Shown here: positions 32,594 to 39,849 of the stretch, piece by piece
How positions within the stretch are numbered: the first letter of the stretch is position 1
How the letters are laid out: each line of letters begins with the position of its first letter
Source of the DNA: Pseudomonas_T sp032052615
GTDB taxonomy: Bacteria > Pseudomonadota > Gammaproteobacteria > Pseudomonadales > Pseudomonadaceae
Reading direction: 5' to 3'
Length of the DNA stretch: 64,000 nt
NCBI GenBank assembly: GCA_032052615.1
Contig: DAMBWF010000005.1
Location: 216,763 to 280,762, forward strand
Translations under genes and position numbers: made by a program
Notes under the pieces: model-generated
Told to the model about the DNA's origin: nothing
Database searches by the model: none
Seen by the model: only the letters and a program-made list of their open reading frames with translations

Positions 32594-33879
32594 CCGCGCT
32601 CGCCCTGCATGGCGCCACCCCGGTGCGCACCCGCCCCTGGCCCTGCTGGCCACAGACCACCGCCCGTACCGAGCAGGCAGCGCTCGAAGTCCTGCGGGGC
32701 GGGCGTTGGTCGGTCAGCGGCCTGGAAACCGACGGCAGCCCGGCGTACGACATCCGTTTCGCCCAAGCTTTCGCCCGTTACAACCAGGCCGCCCATTGCA
32801 TTCCCACCGCCAACGGCACCAGTGCCCTCATGTGCGCCATGCAGGCTCTGGGCATCGGCGAGGGCGACGAAGTAATCGTGCCCGGCCTTACCTGGGTCAG
32901 TTGCGCCAACTCGGTGCTGGCGATCAACGCGGTGCCGGTGATCGTCGACGTCGACCCCTTTTCCCTATGCCTCGACCCCGAGGCCGTGCGCGCCGCCATC
33001 GGCCCGCGGACCCGCGCGGTCATGGCGGTGCACCTGTACAACGCCATCGCCGACCTCGACCGCCTCTTGGCCGTGTGCCAGGAGGCCGGGATCCACCTGA
33101 TCGAGGACTGCGCCCAGGCCCATGGGGCCCGCTGGCGGGGCAAGCGCGTCGGCACCTTGGGGACCGTGGGCACCTTCAGCATGCAGAACGGCAAGGTCTT
33201 GACCAGCGGCGAAGGCGGCGCCTGCATCTGCCAGGACGCCCGGTTGGCTGAACGCCTCTATCTCCTGCGCACCGACGGCCGGCGCCTGCTGAAGCAGCCT
33301 GCCGCGCCGGGACGCATGAGTCTGGAGGAAGTGGGCCAGGTGTTCGCCCAGAACTTCTGCCTGAGCGAGATTCAGGCGGCGGTCCTGCTCAGCCGCCTGG
33401 AGGACCTGGACGCGGAAAACGCCCGCCGGGAGGAAAACGCCCAGCGCCTGCGTCACCTGCTCGGCGAGGTCGGCGGCCTGGGGTTCCAACGCACGGCACC
33501 GGGCACCGACGCCGCCACCCTGTATCACTTCCCGGTGCGCCTGGAAGGCGGAGTCTTCGAACGCCTGGACGTCGAGCGGGTCGCCGAGGCGCTGTCGGCG
33601 GAGCTGGGTTGCTGGGTGCATCCGACCTACGCTCCGCTGGATCGCCACCCCCTGCTCGACCATGGCGACTCCCGGCGGCTGACCCATCGCCCGCGCGTTC
33701 CCGCGCCGCTGCGCCAGGCCGAGGCCGCGTGGCGCAGCCACGTGGTCCTGCCGCACTGGTTGTTCCTCGACGACGCCTCTGCCATGGCGGACATCGCCGA
33801 GGCCTTCGCCAAGGTCGCCCGCAACGCCTCGCGCCTGGCTTCCCCTCACGCTCGCCCACTTGAGGAGCAACGCGCATGA
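32590..33879 (+). CDS. DOI-type aminotransferase (DegT/DnrJ/EryC1/StrS family)
   Basis: A 429-residue PLP enzyme. The Schiff-base lysine is Lys202 in MQNGKVLTSGEGG and the pyridine-binding aspartate is Asp173 in IEDCAQAHG. The start (WPCWPQTT...LRGGRWSVSG) and the lysine region follow the pattern of BtrR/StsC-class enzymes (WPEWPQHS; QQGKVLTAGEGG), which aminate scyllo-inosose or 2-deoxy-scyllo-inosose using glutamine, more closely than sugar aminotransferases. In butirosin synthesis one such enzyme performs both transaminations to 2-deoxystreptamine. ATGA overlaps link it on both sides, and the next gene makes the presumed substrate. Confidence 0.88.
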   Translation: MTALALHGATPVRTRPWPCWPQTTARTEQAALEVLRGGRWSVSGLETDGSPAYDIRFAQAFARYNQAAHCIPTANGTSALMCAMQALGIGEGDEVIVPGLTWVSCANSVLAINAVPVIVDVDPFSLCLDPEAVRAAIGPRTRAVMAVHLYNAIADLDRLLAVCQEAGIHLIEDCAQAHGARWRGKRVGTLGTVGTFSMQNGKVLTSGEGGACICQDARLAERLYLLRTDGRRLLKQPAAPGRMSLEEVGQVFAQNFCLSEIQAAVLLSRLEDLDAENARREENAQRLRHLLGEVGGLGFQRTAPGTDAATLYHFPVRLEGGVFERLDVERVAEALSAELGCWVHPTYAPLDRHPLLDHGDSRRLTHRPRVPAPLRQAEAAWRSHVVLPHWLFLDDASAMADIAEAFAKVARNASRLASPHARPLEEQRA

Positions 33880-35039
33880 ACCGAGAAGACGCCATGCCCA
33901 CGGCAGCGCTGGAACGGCTGGAGGTGCGCTTCGGCGAGCGTGTCATGCCGATGCTGCTGGGGTACCGCTGTACCGAGTCGCTCGCCGAGCACATCTGCGC
34001 GCAAGCCGATCACCTGCTGCTGATCGCCGACCGGCAGGTCCACCGGTTGTGGGGGCAGTCGTTGCAGGACGCCCTGGCGAAACGCGTGCCGGTGACCTGC
34101 CTGCTGCTGGACGCGGACGAGTCGGCCAAGACCCTCGACGTGCTCCATCGCCTGCTCGATCAAGCCGTGGCCGGCGGCACGACCCGGCGCTCGGCCGTGG
34201 TGGCCTTCGGAGGCGGGCTCACCGGCAACGTGGCCGGCCTGCTCGCGGGCCTGCTGTATCGCGGCATCCCGCTGATCCACGTGCCCACTACCCTGCTGGC
34301 CATGTCCGACTCCGTGCTCTCCCAGAAGCAGGCGGTGAATGGCGAGGCGGCGAAGAACCTCTACGGTCTCTATCACCTGCCGGTGCTCTGCTGCGTGGAT
34401 GTACAGTACCTGCATACCCTGCCGTCCGAGGCGTTCTCGGCGGGCGTCGTGGAGTTGTGCAAGAACGGCCTGGCCTTCGACGCCGAGACCCTCCCGGAAC
34501 TGGAGCGCCTGGCCTCCCTTGGCGATCACCCCGAAGGCTGGCTCGACTTGGTCAGGCTGGGCGTGCGGGCCAAGCAACGGCTGCTGCTCGACGATCCCCT
34601 GGAACATGGGGCCGGCGTGGTGCTCGAGTATGGCCACACGGTGGGCCATGCCTTGGAACTGGAGACCGGCACCCTCCCCCATGGCCACGCCGTCGGCCTC
34701 GGCATGCTGGTGGCGGCGGCCATCGCCCATGGGCGCGGCTGGATCGGCGAGCGGGACGAGTGGCTGCACGCCCGGTTGCTGGCCCGCGCCGGCGCGCCGC
34801 TCGGCCTACCGCACGCGGTGCCGTTCGAGGCGGTGCTGGACCGGGTCCGCTTGGACAACAAGCGGGGCCGCATCCCGCTGCCCGCGGATCGCTACGCCTT
34901 CGTCCTGCTCGAGCGCCTGGGACAACCCGCCACCACCGACGGCCAGCCCTTGGTGGGCGTGACCGAACCCGAGCTGCGGGACGCCTACGGCAAGCTCGCC
35001 GACGGCTACTACCTGCCCGCCGCCGGGGTGACCCCATGA
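33876..35039 (+). CDS. 2-deoxy-scyllo-inosose synthase
   Basis: A 387-residue sugar-phosphate cyclase converting glucose 6-phosphate to 2-deoxy-scyllo-inosose (DOI). The NAD region GGGLTGNVAGLLAGLLYRG and the block DSVLSQKQAVN (Lys151) match BtrC-type DOI synthases (DSVLSIKQAVN), whereas dehydroquinate synthases read close to DSSVGGKTGVN at this place. Metal ligands are Glu193 (ELCKNG), His254 (EYGHTVGHALE) and His271 (PHGHAVGLG). The operon context of aminotransferase, glycosyltransferase and PIG-L deacetylase supports DOI rather than shikimate chemistry. Translationally coupled at both ends by ATGA. This is the defining enzyme of the cluster. Confidence 0.9.
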   Translation: MNREDAMPTAALERLEVRFGERVMPMLLGYRCTESLAEHICAQADHLLLIADRQVHRLWGQSLQDALAKRVPVTCLLLDADESAKTLDVLHRLLDQAVAGGTTRRSAVVAFGGGLTGNVAGLLAGLLYRGIPLIHVPTTLLAMSDSVLSQKQAVNGEAAKNLYGLYHLPVLCCVDVQYLHTLPSEAFSAGVVELCKNGLAFDAETLPELERLASLGDHPEGWLDLVRLGVRAKQRLLLDDPLEHGAGVVLEYGHTVGHALELETGTLPHGHAVGLGMLVAAAIAHGRGWIGERDEWLHARLLARAGAPLGLPHAVPFEAVLDRVRLDNKRGRIPLPADRYAFVLLERLGQPATTDGQPLVGVTEPELRDAYGKLADGYYLPAAGVTP

Positions 35040-36400
35040 GGGCGGACGGCATCGCCTGGTGGGACGAAGACCGGCTGCGGGCCGGCATCGTTCAGGCCAA
35101 TAGGTCGAACCGTCCCCTCTACTTGATCGTCCTGGCCACCAAGCCCTGCTACATCAAGCTCGCCAGCCTGGTGCTGGCCTGCGTGGCCGAGGAGGTCCCG
35201 TTCCTCCTGATCGACAGTGGCCAGCACTACGCGCCCGCGCTGACCCAGGCGCGTCGGGAACTGGGCTATGAGCACCTGCTGGGCGCGGTCTTCGGCATCC
35301 GAGGCACGCTGTTGCAGCGCGCGGCGCAACTGGCCCATTGCATCGAAGAGCTGGCCGAGCGCCTGGAGCGTGGCGGCCTGCGCCAGGCGGCCGTTCCCGT
35401 GGTTTCGGGCGACACGGCCACCGCCGCCCTGTTCCCCCCATACTGGTATCTGGCCCGGGGGCTTCGCAGCGTGCATGTCGAGGCCGGCTTGCGCAGCCTG
35501 GGGCCCACCTGCCCCGAGGGCTGGGAAGCGCTCGGGGAACTGACCGAGCAACGCGCGTTGCCCTGGCGTCCCTTCGTCGACGACCCCTTCCCCGAGGGCG
35601 CCGATACGCGACTGGCCAGCGTGGCCAGCGAGCTGCTGCTGGCCCCGGTGCAGCGCAATGTCGAGGCCTTGCTGGCGGACGGCTACTCCGAATCGTGCAT
35701 TCGGCGGGTCGGCTCCCTGAGCAGCGACGCCGTGCGCCTGGCCCAGCCCCTGGCGGCTCGCAGCGACCTGTTCGCGCGATACCCCGAACTGGCCCGGGGC
35801 CGCTGGCTGCGGGTCGACCTGCATCGGCGGGAGAACATGACCCCCGACAGTCTGGGCGCGGTCCTCGCCGCTCTCGGGCGGCTGGCGGCGGATGGCATGC
35901 AGGTGGTGCTGATCCTGACCAACGCCCTGCTCGCCGCGTTGCGCCAGCATGCCCTCGAAGGCCGGCTGGAAGAGGCCAGGAGCCAAGGTCTGGTGGTGCA
36001 CGAACTCTGGCCCCACTACACCGATGTCATCCATTTCATGCAATCGCCTCATTGCCTGGGCCTGTACACCGACAGTGGCGGCCTGCAAGAGGAAGCCACC
36101 GTGCTCGGGGTGCCCTGTCTGACCTGCCGCTACAGCACGGACCGCCCGGAAACCGTCCTCGATAGCCACAGCAACCTGCTGCTGCCGCCAGTGAGCGAGA
36201 ATTTCGTGTTCCGGCACGTGCGGCGCATCTTCGACCGCCCCCTGGAACAGAGCTGGCCGGCGCTGGCCGCCGCCTCCGAGCTCTACGGCCACGACGTCGG
36301 CCTGCGTATCGCCCGGCTGCTTGGGGAACAGCCGGCGCCGACCCCCTTGGCGGGCGCCCAGCTCCAGTTCGCCGCTCGCTCCGCGCCCGCTCACCCCTGA
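35036..36400 (+). CDS. UDP-GlcNAc 2-epimerase family protein
   Basis: A 454-residue GT-B-fold epimerase. WecB/NeuC-type blocks: LATKPCYIKLASLVL (GTRPEIIKLAP in the family), DSGQHYAPAL, SVHVEAGLRSL, VDLHRRENMT, and YTDSGGLQEEATVLGVPCLT with STDRPETV, which binds the UDP-sugar. It is longer than typical WecB (about 375 residues), with an insertion around residues 160-190. The usual reaction is UDP-GlcNAc to UDP-ManNAc or free ManNAc, so the pathway may use an epimerised amino sugar. Overlaps the DOI synthase stop by ATGA. Substrate uncertain. Confidence 0.83.
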   Translation: MRADGIAWWDEDRLRAGIVQANRSNRPLYLIVLATKPCYIKLASLVLACVAEEVPFLLIDSGQHYAPALTQARRELGYEHLLGAVFGIRGTLLQRAAQLAHCIEELAERLERGGLRQAAVPVVSGDTATAALFPPYWYLARGLRSVHVEAGLRSLGPTCPEGWEALGELTEQRALPWRPFVDDPFPEGADTRLASVASELLLAPVQRNVEALLADGYSESCIRRVGSLSSDAVRLAQPLAARSDLFARYPELARGRWLRVDLHRRENMTPDSLGAVLAALGRLAADGMQVVLILTNALLAALRQHALEGRLEEARSQGLVVHELWPHYTDVIHFMQSPHCLGLYTDSGGLQEEATVLGVPCLTCRYSTDRPETVLDSHSNLLLPPVSENFVFRHVRRIFDRPLEQSWPALAAASELYGHDVGLRIARLLGEQPAPTPLAGAQLQFAARSAPAHP

Positions 36401-36418
36401 CGTCGAAAGGAGGCGGAC

Positions 36419-38320
36419 ATGGGAACTGGGATGTTCGGCGCGATGGCGGCGCAAGCGACGGGTGGCGGGCTGACGGACCTGATCGCGCCGCTGTTCCAGG
36501 CCATGGGGCGCGGGCAGCCTTGGGAGAATGCCGGCATCCAGGCCGCCGGAACGGGCCTGGTCATGGCCAGTCCCGGCCCCTGGCGGGTTCAGGGACGGCT
36601 GCCGGAACGGCCGGTCCTCGCGTTCCAAGGCGAGCTTCACAACCAGGCCGAGCTACTGGATCGTCTGGGAATAGGCGTGCATTCCCTGGAGCAGGTCCTG
36701 CTCCAGGCATTCGTCCGGTGGGGTGAGTGGCGCACCCTCGAAGCCTTGCGCGGGCGGTTCGCCCTCGCCTATTGGTCGCCCGACCGCCGCACCCTGACCC
36801 TGGCCTGCGACCGCACCGCGGAAGTCGAGCTGTTCTACGGACGTTGCGGGGATGCCTGGCTGTTCGGCAGCGACTTCTCGCTGTTCCGTCCGCTCCACGA
36901 GCGCCTGCGGGTCGACCGGCGGACCCTGTCGATGTTCGTCCGCTACGGGTTCGTGCCCGCCCCGCACACCTTCTACCGTGAGGTCAGGAAGCTGAGCCCT
37001 GGCCACTGCGTGACGATTCGCGAGGACTTCCCGCCCGGCGAGCCGCTGGCGGAGCACCGCTACGGGCCCTCGCTGTACCGGGGCGGCGAACGGCCTTCGA
37101 TCCACCTCGCCGACACCGAAGCGGCGCTCAGAACCTTCGAGACGCTGCTGGAACAGGCACTGGTCGAGCGGATCGGCCCGGGATCGGTGGGGGCGTACCT
37201 GTCCAGCGGTTTCGACTCCACCCTGGGAGCCGCGCTGACCCAGAGGATCGTCGGCGCCCCCCTCGATACCTTCACCGCCCGCTTCGAGGGCGTGCATGTC
37301 AACGAGGCACCGGCCGCCGGCGCCATCGCCCGGCATCTGCGAACCCGGCACCATGAGGTGCTGCTGACCGACCGGGCCATGGCCGAGGCCGTCCAGGCCA
37401 TTCCCCGCACCTACGGCGAGCCCCTGGCCGATTCCTCGCAACTGCCATCCATGCTCCTGGCCCGGGCCGCGCGTGAGCGGGTCGACCAAGTGATCTCGGG
37501 AGACGGGGCCGATTGCGTGCTGGGAGAATACCCGCAACGGCTTGACCTGTACCGGGCCTTCCTGGCCGCCGGACGGCTGCCGGAGGGCCTCCGGCGGAGT
37601 CTGGCCCAGGCCCTGCCTATCCTCGGCCGGCTCGCCCCGCGCGCGGGGCATGGCCTGGCCTTGTCGCTCGCCGCGCGCCTGGGCATCCACGACCCGGGGC
37701 GAGACGCCCTGGAGGACGTCTGCGGCGTGCTGGCCGCGGCCGACCCGGTCGAGGTCGAGCGCACGCTGTGCGCCCGGGTGCTGCGCGCCGACCGGCTGGT
37801 GATCGACCCGCAGGCGGGGGATATCGACTGGCACGCCCGGGTGCCGCCCGAGCGGTTCTCGCGACGCCTGGACCGGCTGGTGCAGCTACAGGGCGATGTG
37901 TTCCTGCCCAGCGTGCTCCGCAAGACCCTCGGGGCCTGCGAGGCGGCCGGGCTGCGGGTGGCGATGCCGTTCCTCGATGCGCGCCTGCTCGACTTCGCCC
38001 GCGAGCTGCCCCATCGCCTCCGGTTCCGGGGGCGGACCTCCAAGTGGCTGCAACGCCAGGTGGTCTATCGCTACATCCCGCCCGCCCTGCTGGACCGGCC
38101 CAAGCTGGGCTTCAGCATCTGGCTCAGCCCCTTGCTGCAAGGCGCCCTGCGCGATTGGGCCGAACACCTGTTGGAGCCGCGACGGCTGGAGGCGGAAGGC
38201 TTCTTCCACGTCGACCAGGTCCGCCGGGAGTGGGACCGCCTGCTGCACCGCGGCGAGTCGTTTCGCGAAGAACGCCTCTGGTCGATCCTCATGTTTCAAC
38301 AATGGCTGGACAACCGCTGA
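36419..38320 (+). CDS. Asparagine-synthetase-like amide ligase lacking the glutaminase cysteine
   Basis: A 633-residue AsnB-fold protein. The N-terminal Ntn domain is recognisable (FQGELHNQAEL, LRGRFALAYWSP, LACDRTAEVELFYG), but the start reads MGTGMFGAMA instead of MCGIFG, so the nucleophilic cysteine at position 2 is absent. The synthetase domain is intact: PPi loop LSSGFDST (about 262-268) and VISGDGADCVLGEY. Like beta-lactam synthetase, it may adenylate a carboxylate and join it to an amine other than glutamine-derived ammonia, for example an amino group of the aminocyclitol. Good AAGGAGG ribosome site 18 bases after the epimerase. The function is inferred. Confidence 0.82.
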   Translation: MGTGMFGAMAAQATGGGLTDLIAPLFQAMGRGQPWENAGIQAAGTGLVMASPGPWRVQGRLPERPVLAFQGELHNQAELLDRLGIGVHSLEQVLLQAFVRWGEWRTLEALRGRFALAYWSPDRRTLTLACDRTAEVELFYGRCGDAWLFGSDFSLFRPLHERLRVDRRTLSMFVRYGFVPAPHTFYREVRKLSPGHCVTIREDFPPGEPLAEHRYGPSLYRGGERPSIHLADTEAALRTFETLLEQALVERIGPGSVGAYLSSGFDSTLGAALTQRIVGAPLDTFTARFEGVHVNEAPAAGAIARHLRTRHHEVLLTDRAMAEAVQAIPRTYGEPLADSSQLPSMLLARAARERVDQVISGDGADCVLGEYPQRLDLYRAFLAAGRLPEGLRRSLAQALPILGRLAPRAGHGLALSLAARLGIHDPGRDALEDVCGVLAAADPVEVERTLCARVLRADRLVIDPQAGDIDWHARVPPERFSRRLDRLVQLQGDVFLPSVLRKTLGACEAAGLRVAMPFLDARLLDFARELPHRLRFRGRTSKWLQRQVVYRYIPPALLDRPKLGFSIWLSPLLQGALRDWAEHLLEPRRLEAEGFFHVDQVRREWDRLLHRGESFREERLWSILMFQQWLDNR

Positions 38321-38343
38321 TCCTTTTTGCCTCGGAGACCCGT

Positions 38344-39387
38344 ATGAGTGCGATAAGAACTGCCCTGATCGGTTGCGGCACGGTGTGCGACTGGCACTTG
38401 GAGGAGTTGGTCAAGCTGCGCGAGCTGTTCGAGGTGCGCTGCCTGTGCGACAGCGTTCCGGAGAAGGCTCGCCAGCTCGCCGGAAAATGGGGCGTGCCCC
38501 GCTGGGAAGCGGACTATCGACGGGTATTGGAAGACCCGGAGATCGAGTGCGTCTGGGTCCTGACCCCGCCCTTCAACCATGCCGAGGTGTGCATCGCCGC
38601 GTTGAAGGCGGACAAGCACGTGTTCTGCGAAAAGCCGCTGGCCAAGGATTCGAGGCAATGCCGGGACATCGCCCAGGTGGCCCGGGACAGCCAGCGGGTG
38701 TTCCTGCTCGGCTACCCCATGCGCTTCTCCGCCGATGCCACCCACCTGCGCGAAGTCGTGCAAAGCGGCGTGCTCGGGGGACCGGTCGTGTTCCGCGACG
38801 TGTGGGCCGTGTGCAAGGGCTCGGACAGCCCGGCCATCCACGATGCCGAGCTGGGTGGGGGCGTCGTGTTCGAGCATACCCACTGGCTGGACTTCGCCAG
38901 TTGGATGTTCGGGCCGGCGAAGAAGGTCTACGCCACCACCCGCAAGCTCAAGGCCGGCCCGACCACGGCCGACGACACCCTGATGGCGATCATCGACTTC
39001 GCATCGGGGGACCAGGCCCTGTGGTCGGAATCCTGGGCGGCCAAGGGCATGGGCTGGGAGCCGATGTGCATCGGCCGCGCCGGCATACGCCCGACCTTCG
39101 ACGTGGTCGGCGAACGCGGGGTCCTGCAATTCCCCAACGCCCGGGGCGAGCCAGTCCTGAGCCTGTATGACTACGACCGACCCGAGCAGCCGGTCCGCCA
39201 ATGGACCTGGCAGAACGACTGGGGCACCAACGACGATGCCTTCCCTAATGAACATCGCCATCTTCATGCCTGCATTCGCCAGGATGCCCGCCCCGTGTGC
39301 CAGGCCGAAGACGGTTTGCGCGCGGTACGCCTGGCCGAGGCCATCCTGGAATCGAGCCGCAGCGGCATGCCGGTACTTCTCGACTGA
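38344..39387 (+). CDS. Gfo/Idh/MocA-family NAD(P)-dependent dehydrogenase
   Basis: A 347-residue oxidoreductase. The Rossmann loop is ALIGCGTVCDWH (residues ~7-18), the catalytic-region motif is CEKPLAKD (EKP at 96-98), and the second domain has the active-site segment GGVVFEHTHWLDFASWMFG. The family includes inositol and sugar dehydrogenases, so it could oxidise the aminocyclitol or a sugar hydroxyl before transamination. It is an alternative to the radical SAM enzyme for the deoxyinosamine dehydrogenase step. The frame is open far upstream as a shadow; the ATG at 38344 gives the proper Rossmann start. Last gene of the operon. Confidence 0.87.
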   Translation: MSAIRTALIGCGTVCDWHLEELVKLRELFEVRCLCDSVPEKARQLAGKWGVPRWEADYRRVLEDPEIECVWVLTPPFNHAEVCIAALKADKHVFCEKPLAKDSRQCRDIAQVARDSQRVFLLGYPMRFSADATHLREVVQSGVLGGPVVFRDVWAVCKGSDSPAIHDAELGGGVVFEHTHWLDFASWMFGPAKKVYATTRKLKAGPTTADDTLMAIIDFASGDQALWSESWAAKGMGWEPMCIGRAGIRPTFDVVGERGVLQFPNARGEPVLSLYDYDRPEQPVRQWTWQNDWGTNDDAFPNEHRHLHACIRQDARPVCQAEDGLRAVRLAEAILESSRSGMPVLLD

Positions 39388-39409
39388 GCATTCCGGTCAC
39401 CCACGATCC

Positions 39410-39463
39410 GGGGACCCCCTCGCCGCTACCGCCGGCGGGCGCGGCGGCGGCGCCCGGGTCCCC
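39410..39463 (+). terminator. Strong GC hairpin ending the aminocyclitol operon
   Basis: GGGGACCC (39410-39417) and GGGTCCCC (39456-39463) are exact complements, with a very GC-rich, self-pairing interior. It begins 22 bases after the last operon stop. No T-run follows. The remainder of the 462-base gap to the phytase (to 39849) holds a minus-strand open frame (39588-39851) that I could not identify and do not call. Confidence 0.5.
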
Positions 39464-39849
39464 GCCTATCCACCGATGGCGATGAACCGCCGTCGCGTCG
39501 GTCCGCTAGCGCGGTCGGCCGCCCGCAGCGCTTTTCTTTCGCGTCGTCGCCAGCGCGAACGCGGTCGAAAAACGCGGCGAATCGTCCCTACTGCCCGCCA
39601 ACCACGTCGTATGGCTCCGAGCCGATGCCCCGCTCGTGAGCGGCCAACCAGAGGGTGCCCCGTGTCACCGAAACGTCACTGCCGGCGGCTAGCGTGTCCT
39701 CGATGGCATGGGCTTCGGCCCGTGCGCGGCGGGCGACACCCCTCGCCGGACCAAGTGCGCGCGACATGGCTCGCCCGACGGCCCGCGTCTCGCCCCTCCA
39801 AGGACCCGTTACGCGCCCCGCGCGTCTCGCCATGCAAGGAGAAACGCTC

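Noticed and set aside
33876..35039. Dehydroquinate synthase (aroB)
   Set aside because: The fold is shared, but the DSVLSxKQAVN block and the aminocyclitol operon context fit DOI synthase, and a housekeeping aroB would not lie in such an operon.
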